Source of the DNA: JACOMS01 sp964352785
GTDB taxonomy: Bacteria > Pseudomonadota > Alphaproteobacteria > Caulobacterales > Maricaulaceae
Reading direction: 5' to 3'
NCBI GenBank assembly: GCA_964352785.1
Contig: CAYGTI010000014.1
Span: 1 to 64,000 of the forward strand
DNA length: 64,000 nucleotides
The translations under genes were made by a program, and so were the position numbers. This document shows, piece by piece, positions 63,046-64,000 of the stretch (position 1 is the stretch's first letter; each line of letters starts with the position of its first letter). The notes beneath the pieces were generated by a model. It worked only from the letters and a program-made list of their open reading frames with translations, had not been told where the DNA came from and searched no databases.

Positions 63046-64000
63046 TTAGCCAAATGGATCATCGATGCTTTTGCTTGGCTTTGTGAACCATACCGGACCG
63101 TCAGGGGCCATATAGAAATGATCTTCGAGCCGAACGCCAAACTCACCGTAGATACAAATCATGGGCTCATTGGAGAAACACATACCAGGCTCGAGACATG
63201 TATTATCCCCCGAGTTTAGATAAGGCCATTCGTGAATATCAAGCCCAATACCGTGGCCCGTGCGGTGCGGAAGTCCTGGCGTTTGATAGCCGGGGCCAAA
63301 ACCGCGCGATTCAAGTTCTGCGCGCGCGGCAAGATCAACATCACCGCACCTTACGCCAATTTGGGCCGCATTGAAAGCTGCCGCCTGAGCAGCTTTCTCA
63401 GCCTGCCAGACCTGTCGTTGACGCTCGGACGGCGTACCAAAAACATAACTGCGCGTTATATCGGAAATATAGCCATGAAGCTGACAGCCCGTATCAATAA
63501 GCACCATATCGCCATCTTTGAGAAATTGCGGATCCTTGACACCGTGCGGATAGGCTGTGGCGCCACCAAACAAGACGATTTTGAAATAAGAGCCAGCGGG
63601 CGCGCCGACTTTGCGGTGGGCTTGATCAATAAACACCGAAACGTCTGTTGTAGATAGTCCCGCGTAAAGCATTGACGCCGTGGCCTTATGAACCGCGAGA
63701 GTCATGTCTTTGGCGCGCTGCATAAGCGCTAACTCTGCTTGTGATTTAATCATACGGCATCCCGACGTCACGCTACGCGCGTCAACAAAATTCATACCCG
63801 GGCAGGCTTTGCTTAATCCGTTAGTGACAAAGAAAGGTGTGCTTTCATCAAGCCCTAGGCGACCAGTGCGGATATTTTGCGCGGCAAATAACTCAGACAT
63901 AATTGCATAGGGACTTTCATGCTCCTCCCACGTACAAATACGGCCCTTTATGCCCATAAACTGCAGGAGTGTTGTTTTTTCAAAAGCCGGCGCAATATAA
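63046..64000 (-). CDS. M24 family metallopeptidase (Xaa-Pro aminopeptidase/creatinase-like), 5' end outside window
   Basis: At least 317 residues; the frame stays open to the right edge, upstream of the first Met at 63957, so the N-terminal domain starts beyond the window. The pita-bread catalytic domain shows the metal ligands: Asp in LIDTGCQLHGYISDITRSY, His in RTGHGIGLDIHEWP, Glu in EPGMCFSNEPMI and Glu in GVRLEDHF. Xaa-Pro dipeptidase and aminopeptidase P type enzymes hold this fold. The exact substrate is uncertain. Confidence 0.9.
   Translation of the reverse strand, partial: YIAPAFEKTTLLQFMGIKGRICTWEEHESPYAIMSELFAAQNIRTGRLGLDESTPFFVTNGLSKACPGMNFVDARSVTSGCRMIKSQAELALMQRAKDMTLAVHKATASMLYAGLSTTDVSVFIDQAHRKVGAPAGSYFKIVLFGGATAYPHGVKDPQFLKDGDMVLIDTGCQLHGYISDITRSYVFGTPSERQRQVWQAEKAAQAAAFNAAQIGVRCGDVDLAARAELESRGFGPGYQTPGLPHRTGHGIGLDIHEWPYLNSGDNTCLEPGMCFSNEPMICIYGEFGVRLEDHFYMAPDGPVWFTKPSKSIDDPFG

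Overview
The window is a gene-dense chromosomal segment of a Gram-negative alphaproteobacterium, judging from a 16S rRNA with alphaproteobacterial length and leader (boxA, TTGACT/TATATA promoter), an ATP12-type F1 assembly chaperone, a small SRP RNA, KdsB, TonB-dependent import and MoaB/MocA/XdhC genes. Base composition is close to 50% GC and genes are packed with many 4-bp start/stop overlaps. A relative of the marine Maricaulales/Hyphomonadales-type bacteria is my guess from gene content, not a demonstrated placement. No IS element, prophage, CRISPR array or tRNA was recognised.

Layout. 1-1290: 5' part of an rRNA operon on the minus strand with its promoter and leader. 1390-9163: alkaline phosphatase, two hypothetical genes, a DadA-like oxidase, a carboxylesterase lipoprotein, and an SDR plus aldehyde dehydrogenase pair. 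9169-13779: molybdenum cofactor genes moaC, moaB, mocA, xdhC (minus), divergent from moeA and a TauE/SafE permease (plus). 13788-20593: nitrilase, methyltransferase, SRP RNA, cytochrome P450, nudC, DoxX-like and YHS proteins, kdsB, and an FKBP lipoprotein. 20689-23174: a histidine-rich TonB receptor behind a small exported protein and a possible Zur site. 23217-26630: three genes around an Hsp70-like membrane ATPase of unknown job. 26720-33945: xerC, ygfZ, DUF1761, metG, GST, xthA, an orphan nucleotidyltransferase-like protein and a small monooxygenase. 34005-41364: a complete histidine-utilisation locus of the HutF/HutG type with a palindromic HutC-like operator. 41361-48922: a five-gene operon that reads as a CDP-inositol pathway with two transporters. 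49080-55815: DUF2141 protein, BlaI/M56 peptidase pair, OsmC, ATP12, RluC-type enzyme, CrcB and a DUF2785 lipoprotein. 55817-59783: sulfate activation (cysD, cysNC) followed by a DHH phosphoesterase. 60012-64000: DegT aminotransferase, hisS, a structured intergenic region and the 3' part of an M24 peptidase cut by the window edge.

The most novel reading is the 41361-48922 operon: inositol-1-phosphate synthase, a CDP-alcohol phosphotransferase, a MOP-type flippase, an MMPL/RND exporter, and a cytidylyltransferase fused to a glycerophosphodiesterase. Together they could make, export and recycle an inositol phospholipid or phosphoinositol glycan through CDP-inositol. Second are a helix-turn-helix-like domain fused to CysD facing an 11-bp inverted repeat in its own upstream region, and the Hsp70-like membrane operon. 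All functions are inferred by reading motifs; no database search was run.
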